Position numbers and translations under genes: made by a program
The notes under the pieces: model-generated
What the model saw: the letters and a program-made list of their open reading frames with translations, nothing else
Databases searched by the model: none
What the model was told of the DNA's origin: nothing
Shown here: positions 14,620-22,232 of the stretch, in pieces
Layout: every line of letters starts with the position of its first letter
How positions within the stretch are numbered: position 1 is the first letter of the stretch
NCBI GenBank assembly: GCA_019424135.1
Contig: JAHYZZ010000006.1
Location: forward strand, 8,700-30,931
Direction of reading: 5' to 3'
Length of the DNA stretch: 22,232 bases
From: Lachnospiraceae bacterium
GTDB lineage: Bacteria; Bacillota; Clostridia; Lachnospirales; Lachnospiraceae

Positions 14620-15210
14620 ATGGGAGAAAAGACGGTAAAACTTTATACCCGGCAAAACGATAAGACCTTGTATCAGCTGGAACGTGACGGACGGATTATC
14701 AACCAGAGGGTATACGTAGAACTTCATTTTGGCGATATTGCGCCATTGTTTATGGAAAGTTACGACTGGTTTACCCAAGAGGCATCAAAACGTCTTCCAA
14801 AACCGGATGATGTTCAGGCTCCGATCTGGTGCTCGATCAGTGTTGAAAATTGTCTGAAGCCGATCCCAGGGACAGTTGTTTATGTGTTGGAAGTGCCGGA
14901 AGATCAGGTGATTTATTTTGATGATGTAAAATGGGATTATGTGTTGAACCGAATTTATCTTCCAAAAGATGAGGAGGATAAGAAAGCATACCGGCAGCAT
15001 TTAAAAGATATAGGCGTCGAGAATAGTTTCGAGTTCCTCTCCGGAAAGTATAAAGGAATGTATCCAGAAGAAGAGGCCCGTATCCGGGAAAGCTGGAAGC
15101 GGGCCTTTGAAATCGATCACTGGACGATCTTTAATGTCTGCGGGAATCTCTGGGAAATCCGCAAAGAGTGGGTGAAAAAAATCGTACATCCGGGAGAATC
15201 CATAGAATAA
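14620..15210 (+). CDS. DUF3841 family protein
   Basis: A 196-residue protein of unknown function with the DUF3841 pattern: an N-terminal L-Y-T-R-Q-N-D segment, a middle P-I-W-C-S-I block, V-Y-V-L-E-V-P-E-D-Q-V-I-Y-F-D-D, and a C-terminal tryptophan-rich region ending in W-E-I-R-K-E-W-V. The start is the ATG at 14620 because GGAGG (14608-14612) is seven bases away; in-frame ATGs at 14602 and 14605 overlap the rarA stop and have poorer sites. It is soluble, without signal peptide or membrane segments, and rich in aromatic and acidic residues. Context (downstream of rarA) gives no firm function. It ends nine bases before the convergent acyltransferase gene. Confidence 0.75.
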   Translation: MGEKTVKLYTRQNDKTLYQLERDGRIINQRVYVELHFGDIAPLFMESYDWFTQEASKRLPKPDDVQAPIWCSISVENCLKPIPGTVVYVLEVPEDQVIYFDDVKWDYVLNRIYLPKDEEDKKAYRQHLKDIGVENSFEFLSGKYKGMYPEEEARIRESWKRAFEIDHWTIFNVCGNLWEIRKEWVKKIVHPGESIE

Positions 15211-15219
15211 TTCATCCGT

Positions 15220-16269
15220 TTATCTTGGATAAAAGGTAGATCTCCAGATAAAAATACGGGCACCGGGCCTGGGAAGGAATGGAGCCTCCGGCAGGTGAAG
15301 TGAAGAAATTCTATTAGTCACAGACGTAAATTGCGGAAGTGACAGGATTCCGGTCAGCAGGATGCAAAATCCGATCAGTAAGAGGGCACCCGGCACAGTA
15401 TCGATATGATCCAGGATGGGAGTACCCCGACGGATGCAGGAATAAATCAGGCCATGGAAAAGATAGATTGCCATGGTACGTGTGCCAATATAGGAAAAAA
15501 TGGTTTGTTTTTCTGTCATTAGCATCAGAAGGGCAAAGGTCATGAAAGCCCCGATGGCATAACAGATGATCCTACAGATGATGCCTGTAATCATATCTTG
15601 ATCCAAAAAGTCATAGTTGTAACGCCCGTAAAATATCTTTACAGAGAGATGTTTATGCCAGGGATCCGCAATTAGATACCCTGTAAAAAGCAGGATTCCG
15701 GCTGCGCTCAGAAACTGAGAGCTTTTTCCTCTTAGTTTTGTGATCCAAGAGCGGTTACAGTACATCCCGGCAAGGAAAAACGGATAAAAGACCAGAATCC
15801 GAGGTATGCTTAAAAAATTATTTGGCATATCCACACAGCCGATCAGCAGTCCTGCAAGGATTGAGAGCAGGAAGTGATGGGGAATTTTTTTTAGGTGTGG
15901 AGTAACAAATCTCCAGACAAAAAGTGCCAGGATATACCACAGTGAAAATTTAGGGAACATGAAAGACAGCGTGGTCGGCCGGTGGAGAACCAAGGTATAT
16001 AGCAGGTAATAAATCACCTCATAGACCAGATATGGGATTCCCAGTTTCCGGATCAGTGCGGTCACTGACAGTTCCCGTTTGGAAAAATAACCGGAAATAA
16101 AGATAAAAGCCGGCATGTGAAATGAGACAATCAGCCATTTTAAAGTATATAAAAATTCTGTGTTCTGGTAGCTTCCTTCCGTGAAATGTCCCAGTACTAC
16201 CATTAAAATTAAGAATGCTTTACAGTTGTCAAACAGATAGTCGCGTGGTTTTGTATTCGCAGACTGCAT
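15220..16269 (-). CDS. Membrane acyltransferase, acyltransferase-3 family
   Basis: A 349-residue integral membrane protein with about ten hydrophobic segments. Near the N-terminus D-N-C-K-A-F-L-I-L-M-V-V-L-G-H-F contains the family's conserved histidine at the end of the first membrane helix; the F-H-M-P-A-F-I-F-I-S-G-Y segment follows, as in O-acetyltransferases that modify cell-surface polysaccharide, peptidoglycan or small molecules with acyl groups from the cytoplasm. The start is the ATG at 16269: an upstream ATG (16284) would place GGGAGGGG inside the coding region, whereas that sequence is the ribosome binding site of the chosen ATG. No soluble SGNH domain is attached, so it is the minimal membrane-only type. 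It is monocistronic or downstream of the lipoprotein gene; the acceptor is unknown. Confidence 0.88.
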   Translation of the reverse strand: MQSANTKPRDYLFDNCKAFLILMVVLGHFTEGSYQNTEFLYTLKWLIVSFHMPAFIFISGYFSKRELSVTALIRKLGIPYLVYEVIYYLLYTLVLHRPTTLSFMFPKFSLWYILALFVWRFVTPHLKKIPHHFLLSILAGLLIGCVDMPNNFLSIPRILVFYPFFLAGMYCNRSWITKLRGKSSQFLSAAGILLFTGYLIADPWHKHLSVKIFYGRYNYDFLDQDMITGIICRIICYAIGAFMTFALLMLMTEKQTIFSYIGTRTMAIYLFHGLIYSCIRRGTPILDHIDTVPGALLLIGFCILLTGILSLPQFTSVTNRISSLHLPEAPFLPRPGARIFIWRSTFYPR

Positions 16270-16388
16270 AAAATCCCCTCCCATTACAGAGAGATGATAC
16301 TCTTTCCTTTCTGGGAAGACAAGATATAAAATAAATAAAAATATTTCATATATATAGATAGAAATTGTGACAATCTCACAGATTCTTC

Positions 16389-17477
16389 CTAAGGAAGGGG
16401 CAGGATTGTGACAGCAAGGGATGCAAGATCAGAATCTTCCTGGTCTGCGTTCATCAAAGTATCCATATTTATGGGGACGGTGACGGTTGTCTTTGTGCCA
16501 TAGGTAGGTGCGGCAGCATACTTTTCCAGGGATGCGACCAGCCCGGCAGAGACTTCTTCTATCGAATAATAGGTGCCTTGTTCAAATTCGTGGAAAGCAT
16601 CAGCAAGACTGTTGTTGGGGGTTACGGTTACCTCAATCTGATAGCTGAACAGTCCGGTACCTTTGCGCGGGGTACCGACGCTATAGACACACTGCTTCAT
16701 GATGGTTTTCAGAGCTTCCTGATACCTTGGAATATATGCTTGGCTTAAATCTTCCGGAGGATCAAAGGTTTCTGTCTGGTACCATTCATAGGCTTCTTCT
16801 TCTGTACGTCCGGTATGCAGGGCAAACTGTGCGATTTCACCTTTAAAAGAGGCATCCAGATAAGACATGAGAAAGTCGCGCATATCATAAAGTTCACAAA
16901 AAGTATTGTAAGGATCCATGAATCCAAGAAGAGCTGATTCCAGAAAGCTTTGAAGATCTTCTTCGGCAATGGAAAAGCCATCCTCTGTCTGGGTTACCTT
17001 AAGCTGCGTAGTGGTTTCCTTTCCGGATACCGGAGCGTTCTTAAGGATGTCAGAGTCTGTCTCAAGAACAGCAAGCATCGTCTCGGTAAAGTCTGAGGAA
17101 GGGGGATTTTTGGCAGCCTCTTCGTTGGCGTCACGCACGGTTTCTCCCAGATCGATGGGAGTATAGGTGATGGAAACAGAGTAGATACCATCACTTCTTT
17201 CCTTGGCAGAGGCTACCTGAAATGAAATAGAAGAAAAGGCGTCCTGCAGAAATTCAAGATAAGGTTTTTTGATCTCCTCCGGACAGGAAAGGACAAAATC
17301 TTCACTTCCGTCAGAAAGGCCGGATTCCAGAAGTATAGAAAAGGAGGAGACATCTCCTTCTTTCAGCGAGGTAATGGTTTCTCCGGCGTATTCATCGGCA
17401 GACTGACCTTTGCAGCCAGACAAAAGAAACAGGACGGCACAGATGATACCAAGTAACAAAGTGGTCGTTTTTTTCAT
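16389..17477 (-). CDS. Secreted lipoprotein with duplicated domain (DUF5105-like)
   Basis: A 362-residue predicted lipoprotein. The start is the ATG at 17477 after a GGGGGG-type ribosome binding site; the frame extends further upstream without support. Residues 1-22 form a lipoprotein signal: K-K, hydrophobic core, then L-L-S-G-C with lipidated Cys22. The mature part is acidic and shows two related halves, each a helical stretch followed by Y-S-V-x-I-T-Y-T-P (first) or Y-Q-I-E-V-T-V-T-P (second), suggesting tandem NTF2/DUF5105-like units. Such lipoproteins are common and uncharacterised in Lachnospiraceae; no enzymatic motif is visible. It would be anchored outside the membrane. Its gene is divergent from purO and 119 bases upstream of the acyltransferase on the same strand. 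Confidence 0.85.
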   Translation of the reverse strand: MKKTTTLLLGIICAVLFLLSGCKGQSADEYAGETITSLKEGDVSSFSILLESGLSDGSEDFVLSCPEEIKKPYLEFLQDAFSSISFQVASAKERSDGIYSVSITYTPIDLGETVRDANEEAAKNPPSSDFTETMLAVLETDSDILKNAPVSGKETTTQLKVTQTEDGFSIAEEDLQSFLESALLGFMDPYNTFCELYDMRDFLMSYLDASFKGEIAQFALHTGRTEEEAYEWYQTETFDPPEDLSQAYIPRYQEALKTIMKQCVYSVGTPRKGTGLFSYQIEVTVTPNNSLADAFHEFEQGTYYSIEEVSAGLVASLEKYAAAPTYGTKTTVTVPINMDTLMNADQEDSDLASLAVTILPLP

Positions 17478-17515
17478 AGAAATCCCCCCATAAAAAGCGA
17501 TATGATCTATACTAT

Positions 17516-17544
17516 ATTTTATCATCTGTAGGGAGAAGGAGCAA
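17516..17544 (-). promoter_or_regulatory. Possible promoter of the lipoprotein gene
   Basis: On the minus strand TTGCTC (17539-17544), a 17-base spacer and TAAAAT (17516-17521), 38 bases before the start codon. Other AT-rich hexamers nearby make the exact -10 uncertain. Confidence 0.4.
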
Positions 17545-17597
17545 TTAATTCCGTCAGACGATTTTCTACACGAGCAGGGCAAAGTTTGAAATATGAC

Positions 17598-17626
17598 TGG
17601 AAAAAGCAGGGTATATTATATATAAT
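17598..17626 (+). promoter_or_regulatory. Possible promoter of the purine operon
   Basis: A perfect TATAAT (17621-17626) with TGGAAA (17598-17603) 17 bases upstream. The region also holds three copies of GCAGG(G)TAT at 17606, 17631 and 17659. I recognise no purine riboswitch in the 78 bases between the -10 box and the start codon. Confidence 0.35.
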
Positions 17627-17704
17627 GATAGCAGGGTATCCAGCGGAAAAAGCAGACCGCAGGTATCACCGTACAAAAGGAAATCAGGAAAAGGAGAAGG
17701 TTTC

Positions 17705-18418
17705 ATGGAAATATTACAGATTGAAAAAGAGTTGCGGGAGAACTCCTATCCGGGCCGGGGAATCATTCTTGGGAAGACTGCGGACGGTACAAAGGCAGTG
17801 GCCGCATATTTTATTATGGGAAGAAGCGAGAACAGCCGTAACCGTATCTTTGTTGAGGATGGCGAGGGCATCCGTACGCAGGCCTTTGACCCGTCTAAGC
17901 TTGTAGATCCAAGTCTGATTATCTATGCGCCGGTTCGTGTGCTGGGCAACAAGACCATTGTTACCAACGGCGACCAGACGGACACCATTTACGAAGGAAT
18001 GGACAAGCAGCTTACTTTTGAGCAGTCTTTGCGTAGCAGAGAGTTTGAGCCGGACGGACCGAATTATACGCCCAGGATTTCCGGAATTATGCATATTGAA
18101 AATGGAAACTATAATTATGCTATGTCGATTTTGAAGAGCAGTGACGGGTCACCGGAAAGCTGTCACCGCTATACGTTTGCCTATGAAAATCCGAAAGCAG
18201 GGGAGGGACATTTTATCCACACGTATCAGTGCGACGGCAATCCACTTCCCAGTTTTGAAGGTGAGCCTAAAAGGATTCAGATTCCAGATGACATGGAGAC
18301 ATTTACCAGTCTTCTGTGGGACAGCCTGAACGAAGAGAATAAGGTGTCTTTGTTTGTGCGTTATATTGACATTCAGACAGGAAAGTATGAATCAAAGATC
18401 GTAAATAAAAATCAATAA
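17705..18418 (+). CDS. purO: IMP cyclohydrolase, PurO-like
   Basis: A 237-residue protein of the IMP cyclohydrolase family first described in archaea, which closes the ring of FAICAR to give IMP, the last step of purine synthesis. Visible family features: N-S-Y-P-G-R-G-I-I-L-G near residue 13, A-Y-F-I-M-G-R-S-E-N-S-R-N-R, and the N-Y-T-P-R-I-S-G segment with arginines expected to bind the substrate phosphate. AGGAGAAGG precedes the ATG. It is slightly longer than archaeal PurO (about 200 residues as I recall). The next gene, 22 bases on, encodes the preceding pathway step as a stand-alone enzyme, which strongly supports the assignment: together they replace bifunctional PurH. Confidence 0.88.
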   Translation: MEILQIEKELRENSYPGRGIILGKTADGTKAVAAYFIMGRSENSRNRIFVEDGEGIRTQAFDPSKLVDPSLIIYAPVRVLGNKTIVTNGDQTDTIYEGMDKQLTFEQSLRSREFEPDGPNYTPRISGIMHIENGNYNYAMSILKSSDGSPESCHRYTFAYENPKAGEGHFIHTYQCDGNPLPSFEGEPKRIQIPDDMETFTSLLWDSLNEENKVSLFVRYIDIQTGKYESKIVNKNQ

Positions 18419-18440
18419 TCTGGAAGGGAGCAGATCAAAG

Positions 18441-19619
18441 ATGAAAGAATTAGAATTAAAGTACGGATGCAATCCAAATCAGAAACCGTCTAGGATTTAT
18501 ATGGCTGACGGAAGTGAACTGCCGATTCAGGTACTGAATGGAAAGCCGGGATATATTAATTTTTTGGATGCATTCAATGGATGGCAGCTGGTCAGCGAAC
18601 TAAAGAAAGCAACCAAACTTCCTGCGGCCACATCTTTTAAGCATGTGTCTCCGGCAGGTGCGGCAGTAGGCCTGCCTCTTTCTGAAACATTGGCAAAGAT
18701 CTACTGGGTAGATGATTTGGGAGAGCTTTCCCCGCTGGCCTGTGCTTATGCAAGAGCAAGAGGTGCAGACAGAATGTCTTCCTTTGGCGACTTTATTTCT
18801 CTTTCGGATGTCTGTGACGTGGATACAGCCAGACTGATCAAAAGAGAGGTGTCTGACGGTGTGATTGCGCCTGGATATGAGCCGGAAGCGCTGGAACTGT
18901 TAAAGCAGAAGAAAAAGGGAAATTATAATGTGATCCAGATTGATCCGGACTATGTGCCGGCAGAGCTGGAGCATAAGGACGTCTTTGGCATTACGTTTGA
19001 ACAGGGAAGAAATGAGTTAAAGATTGATGATGATTTCTTCTCTCATATTGTGACGGAAAATAAGGAACTGACAGATCAGGCAAAGATTGATCTTGCCATT
19101 TCCATGATTACATTGAAATATACACAGTCGAATTCTGTATGCTTTGTCAAGGATGGACAGGCCATCGGAATTGGGGCAGGACAGCAGTCCAGAATCCACT
19201 GTACCAGACTTGCTGGAAGCAAGGCAGATAATTGGTGGCTAAGACAGTCTCCCCAGGTTATGAATCTTCCTTTTGTAGATTCCATCCGTCGTGCTGACCG
19301 GGATAATGCCATCGACCTGTATATGGGAGAGGATTATATGGACGTACTGTCCGATGACGCATGGCCGGCTATTTTTAAGGAAAAACCAGAAGTATTTACC
19401 AGAGAGCAGAAGAGGGAATGGCTGGACAAGCTGACAGATGTGTCTCTGGGATCCGACGCTTTCTTCCCGTTTGGCGATAATATTGAGAGGGCTCACAGAA
19501 GTGGTGTCAAATATATTGCACAGCCGGGAGGATCAGTCAGAGACGCCAATGTGATTGAGACCTGTAACAAATATGGAATGGTGATGTCCTTTACAGGAAT
19601 CAGACTGTTCCATCATTAA
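18441..19619 (+). CDS. AICAR formyltransferase, stand-alone (PurH C-domain type)
   Basis: A 392-residue phosphoribosylaminoimidazolecarboxamide formyltransferase that transfers a formyl group from 10-formyl-tetrahydrofolate to AICAR. The sequence begins at K-Y-G-C-N-P-N-Q-K, where the C-terminal domain of PurH begins; the N-terminal MGS-like IMP cyclohydrolase domain is absent. Catalytic Lys-His occurs in S-F-K-H-V-S-P-A-G-A-A-V-G, and G-I-G-A-G-Q-Q-S-R-I-H-C-T-R near residue 245 is a family signature. It is longer than the isolated PurH domain, as in the split clostridial version. GAAGGGAG precedes the ATG. The gene directly upstream supplies the missing cyclohydrolase. Confidence 0.93.
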   Translation: MKELELKYGCNPNQKPSRIYMADGSELPIQVLNGKPGYINFLDAFNGWQLVSELKKATKLPAATSFKHVSPAGAAVGLPLSETLAKIYWVDDLGELSPLACAYARARGADRMSSFGDFISLSDVCDVDTARLIKREVSDGVIAPGYEPEALELLKQKKKGNYNVIQIDPDYVPAELEHKDVFGITFEQGRNELKIDDDFFSHIVTENKELTDQAKIDLAISMITLKYTQSNSVCFVKDGQAIGIGAGQQSRIHCTRLAGSKADNWWLRQSPQVMNLPFVDSIRRADRDNAIDLYMGEDYMDVLSDDAWPAIFKEKPEVFTREQKREWLDKLTDVSLGSDAFFPFGDNIERAHRSGVKYIAQPGGSVRDANVIETCNKYGMVMSFTGIRLFHH

Positions 19620-19653
19620 ACGGGCAGACAGAAATAGAATAAGGAGCGGTCGC

Positions 19654-21045
19654 ATGAAACAATATGATGTGATCATCGTAGGCGCAGGCCCGTCAGGGAT
19701 TTTCTGCGCCTACGAGCTGATGAGAAAAAAACCAGATATCAAGGTGTTGATGATCGAGAAGGGGCGTTCTATTGAACAAAGGCAGTGCCCAAAGCGTAAG
19801 ACCAAAGTCTGTATGGGATGCCAGCCCTGCTCTATCACCACCGGTTTTGCAGGGGCAGGTGCATTTTCGGATGGCAAACTGTCCCTTTCTCCAGATGTGG
19901 GAGGCAACCTGCCAGAGATTTTAGGCTATGACAAGACGGAAGAACTCATCCACGAGGCAGATGAGATCTACCTGAAATTTGGTGCGGACCAGAAGGTATA
20001 TGGAGTGGATGACAGACAGGCAATCGAAAACATCCGGACAAAGGCAATCCGGGCGAATCTGAAATTGATCGAATGCCCCATCCGCCATCTGGGAACGGAG
20101 GAAGGATATAAAATCTATACCAGACTGCAGAAACATCTACAGAATTGTGGCGTGGAAATCCAGTTTACGACCATGGTTCAAGATCTTATCGTCGAAAACG
20201 GACGTGCAGCAGGTGTAGTTACAGATAAGGGGGAATGCTTCCTTGCGCCAGAGATTGTCGTAGGAGTTGGAAGAGAAGGATCTGAATGGTTTGCCGGCAT
20301 ATGTAAGGATCACGGCATTGAGACCAGAAACGGAACCGTAGACGTGGGGGTGCGTGTGGAGGTTCGGGATGAGATCATGAAGGAGCTGAATGAAAAGCTT
20401 TATGAGGCCAAATTAGTATATTATACCCCTACCTTCGATGATAAAGTGAGAGTATTTTGTACCAATCCATCTGGAGAGGTGGCCACAGAGTATTACGATG
20501 ACGGACTGGCAGTGGTGAATGGCCATGCATACAAGTCTCAGGATATGAAAACTCATAATACCAATTTTGCGCTTCTGGTATCTAAAAATTTTACGGAACC
20601 CTTCCGTTCACCTATTGAGTATGGAAAACACATTGCCCAGCTGGGAAATATGTTAAGTGGAGGAAAAATCCTCCTGCAAAGGTATGGAGATTTTCGCAGG
20701 GGCAGAAGGACGACGGAGGAACGTCTGGTGCGCAATAACATTACGCCGACACTTAAAGATGCAGTACCGGGGGATCTTTCCCTTGTATTTCCTCACCGGA
20801 TCATGGTTGCCATTGATGAGATGATTCAGGCTCTGGACAAGGTTACACCGGGAATTGCATCGGATGAAACGCTTCTTTATGGAGTGGAAGTCAAATTTTA
20901 TTCCAACAAAGTTCTGGTAAACCAGCAGTTTGAGACGAGTCTTCCCGGACTTCGTACGATGGGGGATGGTGCATCCATCACGAGAGGGTTGCAGCAGGCT
21001 TCGGCGAATGGGCTTTGTGTGGCCAGATGTATTCTGGGCAGGTAG
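19654..21045 (+). CDS. FAD-dependent dehydrogenase (COG2509-like) with cysteine cluster
   Basis: A 463-residue flavoprotein. Residues 5-22 form the N-terminal dinucleotide fold with V-G-A-G-P-S-G and E35 as the likely ribose-binding acid. Cysteines 45, 53, 56 and 59 form a C-x7-C-x2-C-x2-C cluster followed by G-F-A-G-A-G-A-F-S-D-G-K-L, the signature of the uncharacterised COG2509 group of NAD(FAD)-utilising dehydrogenases. The C-terminus has M-G-D-G-A-S-I-T-R-G-L-Q-Q-A, the second FAD contact. AAGGAG precedes the ATG, 34 bases after the AICAR transformylase gene, so it may be co-transcribed with the purine genes. The substrate is unknown. The cysteine cluster may hold Fe-S or zinc. Confidence 0.85.
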   Translation: MKQYDVIIVGAGPSGIFCAYELMRKKPDIKVLMIEKGRSIEQRQCPKRKTKVCMGCQPCSITTGFAGAGAFSDGKLSLSPDVGGNLPEILGYDKTEELIHEADEIYLKFGADQKVYGVDDRQAIENIRTKAIRANLKLIECPIRHLGTEEGYKIYTRLQKHLQNCGVEIQFTTMVQDLIVENGRAAGVVTDKGECFLAPEIVVGVGREGSEWFAGICKDHGIETRNGTVDVGVRVEVRDEIMKELNEKLYEAKLVYYTPTFDDKVRVFCTNPSGEVATEYYDDGLAVVNGHAYKSQDMKTHNTNFALLVSKNFTEPFRSPIEYGKHIAQLGNMLSGGKILLQRYGDFRRGRRTTEERLVRNNITPTLKDAVPGDLSLVFPHRIMVAIDEMIQALDKVTPGIASDETLLYGVEVKFYSNKVLVNQQFETSLPGLRTMGDGASITRGLQQASANGLCVARCILGR

Positions 21046-21052
21046 AAGAGGG

Positions 21053-21081
21053 TTGTATCTTCCTCTGAAATCGAATATAAT
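21053..21081 (+). promoter_or_regulatory. Promoter of the glmM-like gene
   Basis: TTGTAT (21053-21058), a 17-base spacer and a perfect TATAAT (21076-21081), eight bases after the upstream stop codon and 72 bases before the ATG at 21154. This shows the gene has its own transcription start. Confidence 0.6.
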
Positions 21082-21153
21082 AAAAAAGGTTGAATGCTGA
21101 TTGTGCAAAAAAATCGGTAAATATGTCAAAAACCATGGAGGAATTGGAAAACT

Positions 21154-22232
21154 ATGGGAAAATATTTTGGAACAGACGGATTTCGAGGTGAAGCGAATGA
21201 AGTCCTGACAGTTGAACATGCATTTAAAGTTGGAAGATATCTTGGCTGGTACTATGGGCAGGAACATAAAGCAAGAGTCGTGATAGGAAAAGATACCAGA
21301 AGGAGCAGCTATATGTTTGAATATGCGCTGGCGGCAGGCCTGACCGCATCTGGGGCGGACGCCTATCTTCTCCACGTCACAACGACTCCCAGTGTGTCTT
21401 ATGTGACTCGTACTGAGGACTTTGACTGTGGAATTATGATCTCTGCCAGCCATAATCCATTTTATGATAATGGAATCAAGATCATTAATGGAAAAGGTCA
21501 TAAAATGGAGGCAGAAGTAGAAGAAAAGATCGAAGCATATATTGACGGCAAGACAGAGGAACTGCCGCTGGCAAAGAAAGAGAATATCGGACGTACCATT
21601 GATTACGCAGCCGGAAGAAACCGCTATATCGGACATCTGATTTCTCTGGCCACCAGATCCTTTAAGGATATGCGGATCGGCCTTGACTGTGCCAACGGAA
21701 GTGCATTTGCAATCGCAAAAAGTGTGTACGATGCACTGGGGGCTAAGACCTATGTGATCAATCATGAGCCAGATGGAACCAATATTAATACGAACTGTGG
21801 TTCTACTCACATTGAAGTATTGCAGGAGTTTGTAAAAGAGAAAAAACTGGATATTGGCTTTGCCTTTGATGGAGATGCGGACCGGTGTATCGCCGTAGAT
21901 GAAAATGGAAATGTGGTGGATGGAGACCTGATTCTTTATGTTTGCGGAAAGTATTTAAAAGAACAAGGACGTCTCAACGGGGATACAATCGTTACAACGA
22001 TTATGTCTAATCTGGGACTTTACAAGGCATGTGATAAAGCTGGGATCAAATACGAGAAGACTGCAGTGGGGGATAAGTATGTCTACGAAAATATGGTAAA
22101 GAATAATTTCTGCCTGGGCGGAGAGCAATCCGGACACATTATTTTCAGTAAACACGCGACCACTGGAGATGGAATCCTTACATCTTTGATGGTGATGGAA
22201 GTTGTTATGGAAAAGAAGCTGTCTTTGGCGAA
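21154..22232 (+). CDS. glmM: Phosphoglucosamine mutase-like phosphohexomutase, 5' part
   Basis: An open frame of 359 codons running off the window; the C-terminal phosphate-binding domain 4 is missing. It starts G-K-Y-F-G-T-D-G-F-R-G, the domain 1 signature shared by GlmM. The phosphoserine loop is M-I-S-A-S-H-N-P-F (about residues 107-115), the metal-binding loop is F-D-G-D-A-D-R-C (about 247-254), and the sugar-specificity loop is G-G-E-Q-S-G-H-I, all typical of GlmM, which converts glucosamine-6-phosphate to glucosamine-1-phosphate for peptidoglycan precursors. GGAGG (21137-21141) is 12 bases before the ATG. A phosphomannomutase/phosphoglucomutase is less likely because E-Q-S-G-H-I is the GlmM form. 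Confidence 0.88.
   Translation, partial: MGKYFGTDGFRGEANEVLTVEHAFKVGRYLGWYYGQEHKARVVIGKDTRRSSYMFEYALAAGLTASGADAYLLHVTTTPSVSYVTRTEDFDCGIMISASHNPFYDNGIKIINGKGHKMEAEVEEKIEAYIDGKTEELPLAKKENIGRTIDYAAGRNRYIGHLISLATRSFKDMRIGLDCANGSAFAIAKSVYDALGAKTYVINHEPDGTNINTNCGSTHIEVLQEFVKEKKLDIGFAFDGDADRCIAVDENGNVVDGDLILYVCGKYLKEQGRLNGDTIVTTIMSNLGLYKACDKAGIKYEKTAVGDKYVYENMVKNNFCLGGEQSGHIIFSKHATTGDGILTSLMVMEVVMEKKLSLA

Noticed and set aside
15219..15233. TTTATC-TTG-GATAAA hairpin between convergent genes
   Set aside because: The six-pair stem is AT-rich and lacks a U-tract, too weak to call a terminator; it also overlaps the acyltransferase stop codon.
16366..16380. TGTGACAATCTCACA, resembling a CRP-type operator or a terminator stem after the lipoprotein gene
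   Set aside because: The spacer is five bases instead of the six of a CRP site, classical CRP control is not expected in this lineage, and no run of T follows on either strand.
17586..17906. Plus-strand 106-codon frame over the purO start
   Set aside because: It is out of frame with purO, has no ribosome binding site, and would start upstream of the likely promoter -10.
20653..21810. Long minus-strand open frame of 385 codons
   Set aside because: It runs antisense across the FAD dehydrogenase end, a clear promoter and glmM, all with strong family matches. Its protein is low in recognisable motifs and it has no supporting ribosome binding site.

Overview
The window looks like a piece of a chromosome from an anaerobic Firmicute, most likely a gut Lachnospiraceae relative (Blautia/Dorea/Mediterraneibacter-like). 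This is inferred from GGAGG ribosome binding sites, sigma-A-type promoters, stand-alone AICAR transformylase paired with a PurO-type IMP cyclohydrolase, and oxygen-sensitive iron-sulfur enzymes of the HgdB/YjiM and HgdC/YjiL families. Coding density is high. No gap between genes exceeds 300 bases; the largest is 17478-17704. I see no rRNA, tRNA, CRISPR array, insertion sequence or prophage gene.

Layout. 1-362: 3' end of a flavodoxin-like oxidoreductase. 468-3941 (+): cytidylate kinase-like protein, class V cysteine desulfurase-like protein, a double-cubane/2-hydroxyacyl-CoA dehydratase-like protein and a DUF3343 protein; the last three look like a sulfur (or selenium) handling module without an assigned reaction. 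3985-6596 (-): iron alcohol dehydrogenase followed by aldehyde dehydrogenase. 6749-8070 (+): Cof-type HAD phosphatase and a GreA factor. 8211-10173 (+): a YjiM/YjiL pair, i.e. a second double-cubane-type protein with its ATP-dependent activator. 10296-15210 (+): thiamine salvage genes thiM, thiE, a HAD phosphatase and thiD, then rarA and a DUF3841 gene. 15220-16269 (-): membrane acyltransferase. 16389-17477 (-): lipoprotein. 17705-21045 (+): PurO-type IMP cyclohydrolase, stand-alone AICAR transformylase and an FAD-dependent dehydrogenase. 21154-end (+): glmM-like phosphohexomutase, cut by the window edge.

How the genes work together. The thiamine genes phosphorylate salvaged thiazole and pyrimidine, join them to thiamine phosphate, and may include the phosphatase that precedes pyrophosphorylation. 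The two purine genes carry out the last two steps to IMP, replacing bifunctional PurH. The alcohol and aldehyde dehydrogenases interconvert alcohol, aldehyde and acid. Two HgdB/YjiM paralogues share eight aligned cysteines but only one has an adjacent activator.

Outside the genes, two near-perfect hairpins (3939-3983 and 10180-10222) belong to one palindrome family: their cores match and their differences are compensatory. The second adjoins an imperfect tandem repeat that supplies the -35 box of the thiM promoter.
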